DNA of 64,000 nt from Paraburkholderia phenazinium (lineage in GTDB: Bacteria > Pseudomonadota > Gammaproteobacteria > Burkholderiales > Burkholderiaceae), in contig NZ_FSRM01000002.1 of NCBI RefSeq assembly GCF_900141745.1, positions 1 through 64,000 of the forward strand. Reading direction: 5' to 3'. The position numbers and the translations under genes were made by a program. Below the pieces are notes generated by a model. That model ran no database searches. It had not been told where the DNA came from and saw nothing but the letters and a program-made list of their open reading frames with translations. This document shows positions 63,243 through 64,000 of the stretch, piece by piece. The number at the start of each line of letters is the position of its first letter. The first letter of the stretch is position 1.

Positions 63243-64000
63243 TCAGTCTGGATTGGCGTTCAGCAAAACCATCCCGTGTAGGGTCGAAAGTTCCTGTTGC
63301 CAGGAGGCGCTGTCCTGTTCGGCATCGCCGTCGCCAAGGAAGGGCTTCAGCAACGCCAGCAGATCTTTCGAGTTGGACGAGTTCGTCGGCGTAGTGACGT
63401 CCGATACCAGCAGCCCTCTCACATATTCGGACTTCTCTGTGGATTGACTGGACGACTGATTCAGCGTCGCCTGCACTATCTGGCCGCGTTGCGTCGCGAT
63501 GTTGACCGCGCTGTTGGCGTCGTCGTCGACCTGTATATAGTTGTAGCTCTGGGTCGATGGCGACATGCCCAGTTGAACCGGGCCACCCGATAGCGACTCG
63601 TGATAACTCGCTTGCAAACTCGAGTGCTGGGTTTGCGAAATCGCGCCGCTCTGCTGATTGCCGGTGGTTTGAGTACTTTGGGAGACCTGATAGGAAAACG
63701 TATCCGTTTGATCCGGCAGCCACGGATTGGACGACACCGCGTTATCGGTCATCGAGCCTGTGAAATCGGCCAGCCCGGTCAACATGGCGTGATCCGACTG
63801 CGCGACCCACGATACGCCGTCCGTACCCGGAAGCTGTTGCGACGACGTGCCATAGTCGCCGTTCATCTGGCTGAACGCGTCCTTGAACATCGACATCAGT
63901 GTGGCGTCGCCGTGGCCTTCCGTGTTGGCGTTGTCGAACTGTGTCAGATAGCTTGCAATGGCCTGGTCACGTTGCGCGCCCGATCCCCAGATCGCGGAAT
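63243..64000 (-). CDS. Unrecognised Ser/Thr/Gln-rich protein, C-terminal part (start beyond window)
   Basis: An ATG at 63896 would give 217 residues, but the frame stays open to the window edge; the extra codons read SAIWGSGAQRDQAIASYLTQ and continue FDNANTEGHGDATL before that ATG. The true start therefore probably lies outside. Visible composition is rich in Ser, Thr, Gln and Asn, with many short polar repeats, an aromatic-polar motif around SYNYIQVDDDANSAVNIATQRG, and few charged residues until the end. No domain, signal or membrane segment is seen in this part. It is convergent with manganese catalase. I do not recognise the family and give no function. Confidence 0.6.
   Translation of the reverse strand, partial: SAIWGSGAQRDQAIASYLTQFDNANTEGHGDATLMSMFKDAFSQMNGDYGTSSQQLPGTDGVSWVAQSDHAMLTGLADFTGSMTDNAVSSNPWLPDQTDTFSYQVSQSTQTTGNQQSGAISQTQHSSLQASYHESLSGGPVQLGMSPSTQSYNYIQVDDDANSAVNIATQRGQIVQATLNQSSSQSTEKSEYVRGLLVSDVTTPTNSSNSKDLLALLKPFLGDGDAEQDSASWQQELSTLHGMVLLNANPD

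Overview
The window looks like chromosomal or megaplasmid DNA of a Burkholderia-group betaproteobacterium, most likely Paraburkholderia or a close relative. This rests on uniformly high GC content, two classic Burkholderia-type 16-strand porins, BaeSR-like regulators, the oxidative (non-phosphorylating) L-arabinose route, and dense LysR-controlled catabolic clusters. No rRNA, tRNA, CRISPR array, phage or transposase gene was recognised. All identifications come from reading sequence motifs and remembered family sequences; no database search was run.

Layout. 1-1135: end of a BaeS-like kinase and BaeR-like regulator. 1208-4353: porin and a chemoreceptor. 4432-11113: L-arabinose region, with the AraFGH transporter and L-arabinose 1-dehydrogenase on the minus strand and a divergent L-arabonate dehydratase; the gap between them carries two perfect ATAGT-N3-ACTAT operators, each lying on a -10 box. 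11723-14026: a Tat-exported lipoprotein with alginate-lyase-like, FnIII-like and LamG-like parts. 14095-33451: a large catabolic region with sugar-acid dehydrogenases (IdnO-like, IdnD-like, GhrB-like, an SDR), an amino-acid-type ABC transporter, PxpABC with AccBC-like biotin proteins, a Nac-like LysR regulator, an aminotransferase, a porin, an RraA-like protein and a second LysR regulator. 33783-38420: a PaoABC-type molybdenum oxidoreductase and a MobA-like nucleotidyltransferase. 38625-39504: a PIG-L deacetylase and a 50-residue protein. 39526-43471: a phosphonate biosynthesis operon (PEP mutase fused to a nucleotidyltransferase, phosphonopyruvate decarboxylase, AEP transaminase). 44118-48182: a Tle5-like phospholipase D type VI effector with two probable immunity proteins, bracketed by an inverted 58-bp repeat. 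48677-52448: a second chemoreceptor and an orphan FtsI-like penicillin-binding protein. 52485-58700: an AraC regulator, a sugar ABC transporter and a GH127 beta-L-arabinofuranosidase. 58926-64000: an MFS exporter, a PHB-depolymerase-like esterase, a ribbon-helix-helix regulator with a strong promoter, a manganese catalase, and the C-terminal part of an unrecognised protein.

How the genes work together. Two parts concern L-arabinose: release of arabinose from beta-arabinofuranosides (GH127 and its transporter) and uptake plus oxidation of the free sugar. The most striking pattern is in the 14-33 kb region. Five promoters share one architecture: a 15-bp ATA-N9-TAT-type LysR box (T-N11-A), exactly 20 bp, a TTGGCG-like -35, exactly 16 bp, then a -10. 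They precede accBC-pxpBC, the SDR-ghrB operon, the aminotransferase, idnD and the rraA-like gene, and the nac-like gene sits among them. This points to a single regulon, possibly for a nitrogen-containing sugar acid or lactam, whose substrate I cannot determine from sequence.
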